This document shows, in pieces, positions 17,271 to 25,437 of a stretch of 64,000 nt of DNA (its first letter is position 1; each line of letters starts with the position of its first letter). The stretch spans positions 1 to 64,000 of the forward strand of contig JAQBUV010000004.1 of NCBI GenBank assembly GCA_027623815.1, given 5' to 3'. The notes beneath the pieces are model-generated. The model searched no databases and was not told where the DNA came from. It saw only the letters and a list, made by a program, of their open reading frames with translations. This stretch comes from Casp-Chloro-G3 sp002816715 (GTDB taxonomy: Bacteria; Chloroflexota; Dehalococcoidia; Lucifugimonadales; UBA3495). A program made the translations under genes and the position numbers.

Positions 17271-18053
17271 ATGTCGGTGTCGTTGCAGGGGAAGGTCGCC
17301 ATCGTTACCGGCGGCAGTCGCGGCATTGGTCGGGCCATTTGCCAGGGGTTAGCCGCCGAAGGTTGCTGTGTGGTGGTGACCTCCCGCACTGAGGTTGATG
17401 ATTCCGCCGACAGTCAGTTTCAGCGTCATGCCTCCGGCACGATACACCAGACTGCCCAGGCGATTCAGCGGCGAGGTGGACAGTCCCTGGCGGTCAAATG
17501 TGACCTGAGTTCCAGCGATGAAATCCGCCAATTGGTGGCGACCACCCTGGAGCACTTTGGGCGCATTGATATTCTGGCATCCAACGCCGGAATCGATTGC
17601 GAGTCTCTGGTGCCTGATCTGGACGTTGATGCCCTTGATCTGTGTCTGGCGCTCAATGTCCGTGCGCCCCTGCTACTGTGCAAATACGCTCTGCCCGCCA
17701 TGATTGGCCAGGGTTTGGGAGGGTCAATCTTCGCGGTAACATCCGGCGCCGCCCGAGGCTACCGGCCGGGACGAGTCGGCTACTCCATGAGCAAGGCGGC
17801 CCTAGACCGAATGTTTCTCAGTCTGGCCGAGGAAGTCCGTCCCCACAACATCGCCGTAAATCTGTTCAGCCCTGGGCGGGTGGATACCTGGATGAACCGC
17901 AACGGCGACTGGCCGGGTACGGCCCACATTCTGATGGTGCCGCCGGACGAAGTGATTCCCGCTGCGGTTTGGCTGGCGCGGCAGACTGCCGGAACATTTT
18001 CCGGTCAGTGGGTGGAGCGCGCCGACTTTGGCGTCACTTGGGGCGATGTGTAG
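17271..18053 (+). CDS. Short-chain dehydrogenase/reductase
   Basis: A Rossmann-fold NAD(P)-dependent oxidoreductase of 260 residues. Visible motifs are the nucleotide-binding TGGSRGIG near residue 14-21, the SNAGID element (variant of NNAG) near residue 103, and the catalytic Tyr-x-x-x-Lys as YSMSK near residue 167, preceded by the catalytic serine in VTSGAA. Compared with typical SDRs it has an insertion of about 20 residues after the second beta strand (around DDSADSQFQRHASGTIHQ). Its start is 6 bases after the DUF35 gene, so the two are co-transcribed. The substrate may be an acyl-CoA or ketone but cannot be determined. Confidence 0.92.
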   Translation: MSVSLQGKVAIVTGGSRGIGRAICQGLAAEGCCVVVTSRTEVDDSADSQFQRHASGTIHQTAQAIQRRGGQSLAVKCDLSSSDEIRQLVATTLEHFGRIDILASNAGIDCESLVPDLDVDALDLCLALNVRAPLLLCKYALPAMIGQGLGGSIFAVTSGAARGYRPGRVGYSMSKAALDRMFLSLAEEVRPHNIAVNLFSPGRVDTWMNRNGDWPGTAHILMVPPDEVIPAAVWLARQTAGTFSGQWVERADFGVTWGDV

Positions 18054-18163
18054 CACAGGTCGGCGTCACCTTTAGCTGCCTGCCCCTGCTGATTAGCTAC
18101 TACCCTAAATAGCCCTTCCGTACTATACTTCCCGATGTATCAAAGCCTACAGGAGGAAACATC

Positions 18164-18475
18164 ATGACTTCACCACGTACTGCTGCCCAGGAAGTTGCCC
18201 CTAAAATGGCCGAACTCAGCGCCAACGTGCTGTTTGGCGATGTCTGGGAACGTCCCGGACTGTCCAAGCGAGACCGGAGCCTGATTACCGTAGCGACGTT
18301 GGTTGCCCTGTATCGCACCGATCAACTCCGGGGGCATATTGGCCGCGCGCTGGATAACGGCGTCACCAAGGAAGAAATCGGCGAGGTAATCACCCACATG
18401 GCTTTCTACGGTGGTTGGCCCACCGCGGCCAACGCCGTTCAGGTGGCTAAAGAAGTGTTCGACTCCAGAAAGTAA
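18164..18475 (+). CDS. Carboxymuconolactone decarboxylase family protein (short form)
   Basis: A 103-residue all-helical protein of the CMD/AhpD superfamily. It resembles gamma-carboxymuconolactone decarboxylase-like proteins: LSKRDRSLITVATLVAL, then LRGHIGRALDNGVTKEEIGE and HMAFYGGWPTAANA. The AhpD-type CxxC is absent, so disulfide reductase activity is unlikely. A strong GGAGG site lies 8 bases before the ATG. It follows the SDR gene with a gap of 110 bases and precedes the TPP enzyme gene. The real substrate is unknown. Confidence 0.9.
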   Translation: MTSPRTAAQEVAPKMAELSANVLFGDVWERPGLSKRDRSLITVATLVALYRTDQLRGHIGRALDNGVTKEEIGEVITHMAFYGGWPTAANAVQVAKEVFDSRK

Positions 18476-18510
18476 AATGGCAACCTGTCAATATAGTTTT
18501 GATATATAGC

Positions 18511-18600
18511 TTCCTCTCCCCTTGTTGGAGAGGATTGAGGTGAGGGGTATCACCCTCATCCCGACCTTCCCCCATCAAAGGGGAAGGTGCCCCTGTCCAA
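18511..18600. repeat. Palindromic intergenic repeat, copy 2
   Basis: CCTCTCCCCTTGTTGGAGAG starts the unit, followed by GATTGAGGTGAGGGG and a second hairpin CCTTCCCC..GGGGAAGG. It has the same architecture as the copy at 20561-20640 and a shortened relative at 15034. Confidence 0.8.
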
Positions 18601-18673
18601 CATGGTTTGGATTATCAAAATCAATCTCAAACGGCAATGCCTTTGCCGTTCAAACAAGAATCTTGACTCGAAT

Positions 18674-18704
18674 GTGGTCGCTTGGTCATTCAAGCGACCG
18701 CCAC
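18674..18704 (+). promoter_or_regulatory. Leader hairpin upstream of the TPP enzyme gene
   Basis: GTGGTCGCTTG (18674-18684) pairs with CAAGCGACC-CCAC (18691-18704, one bulged base) around a 6-base loop. It ends 20 bases before the start codon and 8 bases before the GGGAGG site. It could be a leader structure or the edge of a palindromic repeat. It has no T run, so it is not a simple terminator. Confidence 0.4.
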
Positions 18705-18724
18705 AACAGACCGGGAGGTAGGTT

Positions 18725-20395
18725 ATGCCACGGATGACGGGCGGGCGGTTTATCGCCGAAACTTTTCAAGCCTATGGGATCACCCACGTGTTTTTCATGC
18801 CGGTAATCATCCAGCAAGCGTTGTTGGAGATGGAGCGATTGGGTATCCGGCGCATCATGACTCACGGGGAGAAGGCCGCCGCATACATGGCTGATGGCTA
18901 TGCCCGCATCTCCAAGCGGGTTGGCGTATGCATGTCCCAGTCGGTGGGTGCGGCGAACCTGGCCGCCGGTCTGCAAGACCCCTTCCTGGCCTCCTCGCCG
19001 GTGATGGCAATTACGGGCCGCCGACCTCAGACCGACCAGCATCGTCACGCCTACCAGGAAATTGACCACACCGAGCCGTTCAACGCGGTGACCAAGTACA
19101 ACGTGCTGGTCAACAGCGCCGAACAGCTTCCCGAGTACCTGCGGCAGGGTTTCCGCGCCGCCACTTCCGGCACGCCCGGGCCGGTGCACCTGGACTTTGA
19201 AGGTACCACCGGTGCAACCATCGCCGGAGCCGAGGCCGACCTGTCAGTGATGGTAGATGAACCCTTCGCCATGGTGCCGCCCTTCCGTCCCGAACCGTCA
19301 ATGGAGTTGGTGCGGCAGGCGGCACAGGTCATCTCGCAGGCTCGCCGGCCGGTGATTATCGCGGGTGGCGGAGTGGTCGCTTCTGGCGCGCAGCGGGAAG
19401 TTGTGGAGTTGGCGGAGATGCTGTCAATTCCGGTGGCGACTTCGCTGAACGCCAAAGGCACCATCCCGGAGAACCACCCGCTCTACGTCGGCGTCTGCGG
19501 GAATTACTCTCGCTGGTGCGCCAACCGGGTGGTGTCGGAAGCTGACCTGGTGATCTACCTGGGCAGCAGCACCGGCAGCATGGTTACCAACGAATGGACG
19601 GTACCGGCTCCAGGCACTCCCATAGTTCAAATCGACATCAACGCCGCTGAATTGGGTCGAAGCTATCCGGCTCAAGCTGCGCTACAGGGCGATGCCAAAG
19701 CTTCGATACGCAAACTGATTGAGGCGATGGAGCCTCTGGGCCCGCGCACCGAATGGGTGAACCGAACCCGGCAGTTGGTCAATGACTGGCAGGACGAGGT
19801 TGCCCCTCATGTAAACTCCGACACGGTTCCCATGCGTCCAGAGCGGTTGTGCAAAGAACTTTCTGATTTTCTGCCTTCGGACTCGATATTGGTGTCGGAT
19901 ACCGGCCACGCTGGAATCTGGACCAGCACTATGCTGGACTTGAATCATCCGGACCAGAGCTATATCAGGTGCGCCGGTTCTTTGGGTTGGAGCTTCCCCG
20001 CCGCGATGGGCGCCAAGTGCGCCGCACCGGAGCGTCCGGTGCTTTGCTTCACCGGCGACGGCGGTTTCTGGTACCACCTGACCGAGTTGGAGACCGCCCT
20101 GCGGTACGGGATAAACACGGTAACGGTGGTCAATAACAACCGCTCGTTGAACCAGGAAAAGCGGGGCAACGAGTTGACCTACGGTGGGCAGACCGCCGGT
20201 TCTGATGAGCTGTGGATGCTCTCCGATGTGGACTTCAGCAAGGTCGCCGAATCTATGGGTTGTTTTGGAATTCGGGTGGAGCGTCCCAGCGAGCTACAGG
20301 GCGCGCTGGAACAGGCCTTCGCTTCAGGGAAGCCAGCGGTGGTCGATGTGGTCACCGACATTGCGGGGATTGCGCCGAGAGCCTGGAGTCCCTAG
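18725..20395 (+). CDS. Thiamine-pyrophosphate enzyme, acetolactate synthase-like
   Basis: A 556-residue TPP-dependent enzyme with the three-domain POX/ALS layout. The N-terminal PYR domain carries the catalytic glutamate in THGEKAAAYMADGYAR. A central Rossmann-like domain contains RRPVIIAGGGVVASGA. The C-terminal PP domain carries the metal/TPP motif beginning GDGGFW and ending VNNN (about residues 440-470). Members include acetolactate synthase large subunit, benzoylformate decarboxylase and oxalyl-CoA or sulfopyruvate decarboxylases. No small regulatory subunit gene is adjacent, so a catabolic decarboxylase or lyase is at least as likely as acetolactate synthase. GGGAGG lies about 6 bases before the ATG. 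Confidence 0.92.
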   Translation: MPRMTGGRFIAETFQAYGITHVFFMPVIIQQALLEMERLGIRRIMTHGEKAAAYMADGYARISKRVGVCMSQSVGAANLAAGLQDPFLASSPVMAITGRRPQTDQHRHAYQEIDHTEPFNAVTKYNVLVNSAEQLPEYLRQGFRAATSGTPGPVHLDFEGTTGATIAGAEADLSVMVDEPFAMVPPFRPEPSMELVRQAAQVISQARRPVIIAGGGVVASGAQREVVELAEMLSIPVATSLNAKGTIPENHPLYVGVCGNYSRWCANRVVSEADLVIYLGSSTGSMVTNEWTVPAPGTPIVQIDINAAELGRSYPAQAALQGDAKASIRKLIEAMEPLGPRTEWVNRTRQLVNDWQDEVAPHVNSDTVPMRPERLCKELSDFLPSDSILVSDTGHAGIWTSTMLDLNHPDQSYIRCAGSLGWSFPAAMGAKCAAPERPVLCFTGDGGFWYHLTELETALRYGINTVTVVNNNRSLNQEKRGNELTYGGQTAGSDELWMLSDVDFSKVAESMGCFGIRVERPSELQGALEQAFASGKPAVVDVVTDIAGIAPRAWSP

Positions 20396-20433
20396 AGGTC
20401 TGCCTCGCCGCTAGTTCACCCTCTCCTGACGTG

Positions 20434-20528
20434 CTTAGGGCCCATGACGAAATAAGTGGATCTGTATTAGCCAAATTTCAGTGTGTCCACACTGAAATTT
20501 GCATCACTTATTTAGTCACGGCTACTTA
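20434..20528. mobile_element. Short inverted-repeat element, family copy C
   Basis: It begins CTTAGGGCCCATGACGAAAT and ends with the near-complement around CACTTATTTAGTCA. The ends match the copies at 30332-30428 and 47277-47373, but the interior differs. It holds a perfect 14-bp hairpin (CAAATTTCAGTGTG, 2-base loop, then its complement) at about 20473-20502. No coding potential. Confidence 0.7.
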
Positions 20529-20560
20529 ATGCACGGACATCTTCAGGAATGGCATCCTCT

Positions 20561-20640
20561 CCCCCTGTTGGAGAGGACTGAGGTGAGGGGATTCACCTTC
20601 ATCCCAACCTTCTCCCATCGAGGGAGAAGGGGCCGTTGTC
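20561..20640. repeat. Palindromic intergenic repeat, copy 3
   Basis: CCTCTCCCCCTGTTGGAGAG, then GACTGAGGTGAGGGG, and a second hairpin CCTTCTCCC..GGGAGAAGG. Very similar to the copy at 18511-18600. The rest of the 340-base gap before the MTHFR gene holds copy C of the inverted-repeat element and no gene. Confidence 0.8.
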
Positions 20641-20735
20641 AGGCCCCGCAAAAAACTGTCGTGGGATAGCTCACTACGGGAGAGGAAGCTCCCGACAAAA
20701 AGTGTCGTGTGAGCATCGCATTTTGTTTAGAGCAA

Positions 20736-21602
20736 TCAAATCCGCTTTGCCGCCGAAAGAAATTCTTGGGCCGCAGCGTAGTCGCGGGCGCCGCCTCTAC
20801 GGATGGGCGGCACCAGGTAGATGTTGTGCAACCGAGCTTCCTGGAACTTGGCGTGCAGTTCCAACGCCATCTCCACGCCGGAGCGTCCCGCCGCCAGTTC
20901 TTCCCGCACCGACTGGGGCACCGACGCGAAGATCACCCCATCCGGTTCCAGGATTTGCAGACCGAAAAACACTGGCACGCCAAGTTGGCCTCCGGAGGCT
21001 TCGGTGTAGGCTTCCTGAAATTGGAATGCCTCAGCCGGGTCGAATATAGGCTGAGTTATCAAAAATTGAGCGCCGGATTCAACCTTGCGGTGGGCCAGCC
21101 GCGCTTCTCTGTGGATGCCTCGGCCCAAGTCCACCGTCGCTCCGATGCAGAAGTCCGTAGGAGCGCCCAGCTTGGCGTCTCTGAAGTCCACTCCACAGTT
21201 CATTTGAGCGATGGCGGCAATCAATTCGGTAGGCCGATAATCGTCAACCAATTTAACCAGCGGTAGATCGCGCTGTGAAAACGGGTCTCCCCGCACTACG
21301 ATAACGTTGTCCAGCCCTAAAACCTGCGCCCCCAGAAGCTGCGACTGTAGGGCGAGCTTGTTCATGTCCCGGGTAGCCAGGGTAAAGACGACATCTTTGC
21401 CCACCTGTTGCTTGATGGCGGCGGCCAGCATTGGCGCGTTTACCCTCACTGACCGACCGGGGTTGTAAGCCACTGAAAGGAAATCGGCGTCGATGTTTGC
21501 CTGGTTCAGCAGTTCCGGTTGGCCGGAGCGCGGTGGCGAGAAATCACAGATAATGCAGGTGCGTCCAGTAGCTTCAAAGCAGCAGTCGGTTATTTTTGGC
21601 AT
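20736..21602 (-). CDS. Methylenetetrahydrofolate reductase family protein
   Basis: A 288-residue TIM-barrel flavoprotein of the MetF type. It reduces 5,10-methylene-THF to 5-methyl-THF for methionine synthesis or one-carbon flow. Recognisable pieces are FLSVAYNPGRSVRVN, the DNVIVVRGDPF segment (family NILALRGD equivalent) near residue 105, and the GAQFLITQPIFDPAEAFQF strand-helix near residue 185. The N-terminal segment with two cysteine pairs (CCF and CIIC) is unlike E. coli MetF, and the protein may be a methylene-THF reductase variant with other electron partners. It is followed by a haem-binding protein and mqnA upstream on the same strand (order mqnA, haem protein, this gene), with gaps of 13 and 18 bases, so they form an operon. 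Confidence 0.88.
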   Translation of the reverse strand: MPKITDCCFEATGRTCIICDFSPPRSGQPELLNQANIDADFLSVAYNPGRSVRVNAPMLAAAIKQQVGKDVVFTLATRDMNKLALQSQLLGAQVLGLDNVIVVRGDPFSQRDLPLVKLVDDYRPTELIAAIAQMNCGVDFRDAKLGAPTDFCIGATVDLGRGIHREARLAHRKVESGAQFLITQPIFDPAEAFQFQEAYTEASGGQLGVPVFFGLQILEPDGVIFASVPQSVREELAAGRSGVEMALELHAKFQEARLHNIYLVPPIRRGGARDYAAAQEFLSAAKRI

Positions 21603-21620
21603 GGTAATGCGTCTATCCGG

Positions 21621-22163
21621 CTATGGCTGCTTGGCCTGAGCAAGTCGTTGTCTTTCCTCACGGCGACCTCGCTGGTCTTCGCCGCCGCGGTCCTCTCCTC
21701 CAAATGTAGCGCGGAGTCCCTGAATTAGCAGTTCCTTTTCTCCGCGGGAAAGATCGGCTTCAGGGTGAGGCAGAACATAGAAACAGGGAGGCATCTCCCC
21801 GTCAATCACCGTTTCCGCAGCGTCATCAGCTTCTCCCTGCGACTGATCCCAGCGGGAGAAATTCAACTCGTCCCGGCCTTCGTCCACGTCTCGCTGCACC
21901 AGCCAGGAAATTGGAGCTATGTTGGAGTACCAGGGCCACTTGGTTTCGTTACTGTGGCAGTCGTAACAGGCCCGAACCGCCAGCTCACGAGTCTGATTAT
22001 TTGCCCAGGCGGGTTCTTGACGAACTGGAGGATTTGAGTGGTCTCGGCCGTAGGGAACGACTTGAATCGCCAAGAACGCAATCACGATCAGCCCGAAGAA
22101 TCCCAGACCGCCCATTATTGCCAATCGCTTCGGGACAGTTGGGCGGCGAAAAAATCGGTACAC
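21621..22163 (-). CDS. Membrane-anchored haem-binding-domain protein (CxxCH)
   Basis: A 180-residue protein with one N-terminal transmembrane segment (LAIMGGLGFFGLIVIAFLAI). Its exported domain carries a single c-type haem motif, CYDCH, in the context ACYDCHSNETKWPWYSNIAPISW. That context is the hallmark of the small haem-binding domain found in Chloroflexi and Bacteroidetes. A methionine-containing segment GEMPPCFYVLPHPEADLSRGEK could provide the second axial ligand. The C-terminus is rich in Gly, Arg, Glu and Gln. It probably carries electrons at the outer face of the membrane. GTG start. It lies between mqnA and the MTHFR-like gene. Confidence 0.88.
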   Translation of the reverse strand: MYRFFRRPTVPKRLAIMGGLGFFGLIVIAFLAIQVVPYGRDHSNPPVRQEPAWANNQTRELAVRACYDCHSNETKWPWYSNIAPISWLVQRDVDEGRDELNFSRWDQSQGEADDAAETVIDGEMPPCFYVLPHPEADLSRGEKELLIQGLRATFGGEDRGGEDQRGRREERQRLAQAKQP

Positions 22164-22176
22164 GCTCAGTCAGTCC

Positions 22177-22929
22177 CTAGCTATCCAATTGGTTCAGGTA
22201 CTCCCTGAAAGTGTTCAATCCCTTCTGCTCAGAAAGGCCCATAAAGTAGCGCACGCCCTGGAGATGGTTCACCACGTCGCGAGGCAGCATCAGCAGTTCG
22301 TCTTTCGGCTCGTTCAGGTGATACAGCGCGTCCACTCCGTCTTCCAAGCCCACATAGAGGGTATCCTCCAGCAAGGCCAACTCTTTAGAGTCCATATCCT
22401 TGCGGGCGATCCAGCGGGCGAAGACAAAAGGCAACCCAGTCCAAGAATTCCACTCTTGACCTAAATCGTAACGGTGCGGAAACCCCCGTGCGCCCCGGCG
22501 CTGACGCAAGGCTCGATTGCCGATGATCAGGAAAGCGTCGTATTCCTGGGGTTGCAACGGCACGTACTCACCGGGCGAGATACCGTACTTGAGCTTGAGC
22601 AGCACCTCAAGGAGTTTTGGCGCGGTGGCGGCTTCATCGGTTACGCCGATGCGGGCACCGGATAGCTCTTCGATGGGTTTGGTCGAATATAAGAAGACGC
22701 TCCCGGAGCTATCGTTGCAGGCGATGCAGAATCCGACTATCGGGTTGAACCGATCCTCCAGTCTAAAGGCATCAACTACTGGCACCAGGCCAGCGTCAAT
22801 CTCGCCAGATTCGGCGGCGGCGGCCATTTTGCTGGGCATGAAATCCCGTAGTTCTATCCCGCGGCGGGGCATGTCAAAGTAAAATGGTTCGGTGTGTAAA
22901 TAGGGAACCCGTCCGACTGTGATTGGCAT
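22177..22929 (-). CDS. mqnA: Chorismate dehydratase of the futalosine menaquinone pathway
   Basis: A 250-residue periplasmic-binding-protein-like enzyme. MqnA converts chorismate to 3-enolpyruvylbenzoate, the first step of the futalosine route to menaquinone. Matching features are the N-terminal GRVPYLHTEPFYF, IDAGLVPVVDAFRL, DEAATAPKLLEVLLK and the family-typical YDLGQEWNSWTGLPFVFARW near residue 155. MqnD is a related possibility, but the N-terminal and LGQEW motifs favour MqnA. No other mqn gene is in the window. Together with the haem-binding protein in the same operon it suggests a menaquinone-based respiratory chain. Confidence 0.85.
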   Translation of the reverse strand: MPITVGRVPYLHTEPFYFDMPRRGIELRDFMPSKMAAAAESGEIDAGLVPVVDAFRLEDRFNPIVGFCIACNDSSGSVFLYSTKPIEELSGARIGVTDEAATAPKLLEVLLKLKYGISPGEYVPLQPQEYDAFLIIGNRALRQRRGARGFPHRYDLGQEWNSWTGLPFVFARWIARKDMDSKELALLEDTLYVGLEDGVDALYHLNEPKDELLMLPRDVVNHLQGVRYFMGLSEQKGLNTFREYLNQLDS

Positions 22930-23074
22930 TAATAGTACCGTCTAGTGCGCAAATTCTTCATGAGACCGACTCTCCGGTCTGCCCTTGGCCCAACGATTGT
23001 AGGTTTAAGCCAGTTCTGCGTCAAGCCAGGATTGACGGGTGACCCTGATACGTAGACCGGGTTCAGGCTAGCCA

Positions 23075-23103
23075 TTGTCTCTGTTGCCAGGCTAGGGTAT
23101 CTT
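23075..23103 (+). promoter_or_regulatory. Probable promoter of the ketopantoate reductase gene
   Basis: TTGTCT (23075-23080), 17-base spacer, TATCTT (23098-23103), ending 34 bases before the start codon at 23138. Confidence 0.45.
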
Positions 23104-23137
23104 GGGTAACACCAATCCAAATGGGGATGTGAGGCTC

Positions 23138-24058
23138 ATGCGAATTGCAATAATGGGAGCGGGCAGCATTGGCGGCTACTTTGGCGGCATGCTGGCCCGT
23201 GGCGGCAACCAGGTGACGATGATTGCGCGCGGGCCGCACCTGATGGCGATCAAGAACCGGGGCCTCAGGATTGTCTCTGACCAGGGCGAGTTTGTCGCCT
23301 TCTGTGACGCCACCGACGACCCGGCCCAGGTTGGTGTCGTTGATCTGATTTTGCTGACGGTGAAGACCTACCACAACCCCCAGGCGATCCCCGCAATGCT
23401 GCCGATGATCGGTGAAGACACCGTGGTCTTGTGTTTGCAAAATGGCATCGATAGTTATCAGGCCGCTGCCGAAGTGGTGGGCGCCGAGAAAGTGCTGCCC
23501 GGGGCGGCCTATATTGAGGCGGGTTTGCCGGAACCCGGCGTGGTCACCCAGAGTGGCCCAGTAGTCCGAATTGAATTTGGCGAGCCGGACGGCGGCGATT
23601 CTGAGCGAGGTCAACGGATATTAAAGACCCTGGAACATGCTGGTATTCCCGCTCGGTTTAACCTGGATATTCACCAGGCTTTGTGGAGTAAGTTCCTGTT
23701 CATTGCGACGATGGCTGGTGTGACCACCCTATCCCGTGAAACCATGGCCCAACTGATGCCGCACCCAGAATGGCGTCAAGTAATTGTTGGCTGCATGCGA
23801 GAGATAGCGGCGGTTGGACAGGGCGCGGGCATTCAGCTAGCACCGGATATTGTTGACCTGACTATCGCCTACGTTGAAGGCTCTCTGGAGCAATTGCGGG
23901 CGTCGATGCATTCCGACATATTGGCGGGACGCCCTCTGGAGTTGGAAGCCTTGAACGGGGCGGTTATCCGCGCTGGTCTCAAAGTCAATGTCCCGACCCC
24001 GATCAACGATGTCATCTACGCCATGCTGAAGCCATTTGCCGCAGGCCAATCCAGCTAG
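23138..24058 (+). CDS. 2-dehydropantoate 2-reductase family (ketopantoate reductase)
   Basis: An NADPH-dependent reductase of 306 residues that converts 2-dehydropantoate to pantoate in coenzyme A synthesis. The Rossmann motif GAGSIGGYFGG (GxGxxG) starts at residue 7. The nicotinamide-binding region CLQNGID near residue 105 is typical, as is the catalytic lysine in the all-helical second domain (ALWSKFLFIATMAGVTTL). The frame opens earlier at 23102, but the ATG at 23138 starts right at the conserved first strand and has GTGAGG 4-9 bases upstream. Some paralogues of this family act on other 2-keto acids, so the pathway is inferred. Monocistronic by appearance. Confidence 0.9.
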   Translation: MRIAIMGAGSIGGYFGGMLARGGNQVTMIARGPHLMAIKNRGLRIVSDQGEFVAFCDATDDPAQVGVVDLILLTVKTYHNPQAIPAMLPMIGEDTVVLCLQNGIDSYQAAAEVVGAEKVLPGAAYIEAGLPEPGVVTQSGPVVRIEFGEPDGGDSERGQRILKTLEHAGIPARFNLDIHQALWSKFLFIATMAGVTTLSRETMAQLMPHPEWRQVIVGCMREIAAVGQGAGIQLAPDIVDLTIAYVEGSLEQLRASMHSDILAGRPLELEALNGAVIRAGLKVNVPTPINDVIYAMLKPFAAGQSS

Positions 24059-24113
24059 AGCAACACCAAAGTCAAACTTGGTCATGACAAAACCCAACGC
24101 CCACAGAGTCTGC

Positions 24114-24142
24114 TTGCAGTCCAAATTGCGCTGCATTACACT
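24114..24142 (+). promoter_or_regulatory. Probable promoter of the CMD-family gene
   Basis: TTGCAG (24114-24119), 17-base spacer, TACACT (24137-24142), followed 33 bases later by a GGAGGA ribosome binding site at 24175-24180. Confidence 0.45.
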
Positions 24143-24190
24143 TGTGCCGCTTGGTGAACCGGCGTATCAAACTTGGAGGATAGCAGATTA

Positions 24191-24592
24191 ATGTCTACTG
24201 ATATGGAACGGGAACTGGAGAGAACCACGGCCCTGCGGGGCTTTCGCTACGGCCTGCATGACTTTGTCGCTCAGGTCAATGGCCCGGAAGCCCTCAAGAA
24301 GCACAACGACAATACCGAGGCCAACTATCTTAAAGAGGGGCTGATTGACCGCAAGACCAAGGAGTTGCTAATTGTGGTGGCCTGCGTCGCCAGCGGAGAT
24401 TTGGTGTCCCACATGCAACTGCACATGCACGCCGCGCACAAAGCCGGGGCCAGCCCTGAGGAGATCATGGCGGTGTTGGACCTGGTGGGTGGCTGGATTG
24501 GCAACGTGGCCAAGATCAAGGGGCTGGAAGCCTGGCGCGCCACCTTCCGTCCCGATATTCCCACCATTGATCGCGTGGTAGAACTGCGGTAG
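24191..24592 (+). CDS. Carboxymuconolactone decarboxylase family protein (long form)
   Basis: A 133-residue relative of the CMD/AhpD superfamily. Core signature: DRKTKELLIVVACVAS, then the helix with HMQLHMHAAHKAGASPEEI and VLDLVGGWIGNVAK. The conserved histidine is present, but the peroxidase CxxC is not. The ATG at 24191 is preferred over a TTG at 24173 because GGAGGA lies 10 bases upstream. It is a second, more distant member of the family in this window (compare 18164-18475). Function unknown. Confidence 0.88.
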   Translation: MSTDMERELERTTALRGFRYGLHDFVAQVNGPEALKKHNDNTEANYLKEGLIDRKTKELLIVVACVASGDLVSHMQLHMHAAHKAGASPEEIMAVLDLVGGWIGNVAKIKGLEAWRATFRPDIPTIDRVVELR

Positions 24593-24602
24593 CGGAGCAG
24601 GG

Positions 24603-25409
24603 CTAAAGAGCGTAGGCGGAGAACATATCTCTGGCGCGCAATTTGTCGTCCAACGAGCCGAAGGCCATGGTGTAGAACTTACTGTATCCAGAGGACTCCA
24701 GGCGGCGGAAAGTCGCGGCGAAGTCAATGTTGCCGTCGCCGGGGTTCAGGTGGACTTCCTTGTCGCCCAGGTTGTCGGCCAAGCGGACTTCACCGATACG
24801 CTCCACACCAAAAGCGTCCAGGAATCCGTCAATTCCTTCTGGAACCAGGTTGGCGTGGTTGACGGTGAAGGCCCAGCCCAGAGACTCTGACCGTATCGCA
24901 TCCAAATAATACCGGCATTCCGGGACATTGTGGGCCAAGTAGTGAATTTCAGCGTCGTTCGGCTCAAAGTTCAGATTTTCCAAAAGCAGAACCGCGCCCA
25001 CGCTCTCGGCATATTCGACGAGTCGCTTGAGCCGCTCCAAAGACTTAGCCATGCGGTCGGCCACTGCGTCGCTGAAGTGGTAGCCGCCGTGAACCACCAC
25101 CCCCTCGCAGCCCAGCTGCGTGGCGAGGTTGACATTCTCCCGCAGGTATCGGTCAACAGCCTCATCAACGAAGGGCGAAGTCTCGGCTACGTTGACCGAT
25201 GAAGCAGTGTGGAGGGAAAGGTGAATGTCATATTGTTGAAATAACGCTTGAACTGTTTCCGCCCGGTCGCTGCTCCAGTTGTCCAGTCGATTGGCTCCGG
25301 TATCGGCATTGAAGTTCAGATAGTGAAACTGGTGGGAAGCCGCTATCTGTAGTGCTTCTTCCAACGGCAGGGCACCGGCATCGTATCCAATTCGGTCTTT
25401 CAAGTTCAT
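24603..25409 (-). CDS. Sugar phosphate isomerase/epimerase-like TIM barrel
   Basis: A 268-residue xylose-isomerase-like TIM barrel (AP endonuclease 2 superfamily). Metal-ligand-type positions appear as LSLHTASS, VVVHGGYHFSD, VLLLENLN, the AFTVNHANL strand and EVRLADNLGDKEVHLNPGDG. The last stretch (H-x-x-x-G-x-G-x-I-D) is the common C-terminal barrel motif. Members epimerise or isomerise sugars and inositols, or cleave other substrates; this one cannot be assigned. It is followed after a short gap on the same strand by nothing coding and preceded by the hydrolase gene 28 bases upstream. Confidence 0.85.
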   Translation of the reverse strand: MNLKDRIGYDAGALPLEEALQIAASHQFHYLNFNADTGANRLDNWSSDRAETVQALFQQYDIHLSLHTASSVNVAETSPFVDEAVDRYLRENVNLATQLGCEGVVVHGGYHFSDAVADRMAKSLERLKRLVEYAESVGAVLLLENLNFEPNDAEIHYLAHNVPECRYYLDAIRSESLGWAFTVNHANLVPEGIDGFLDAFGVERIGEVRLADNLGDKEVHLNPGDGNIDFAATFRRLESSGYSKFYTMAFGSLDDKLRARDMFSAYAL

Positions 25410-25437
25410 CGTTTGGTGCCTCGTCGGTTAGTCTGAG

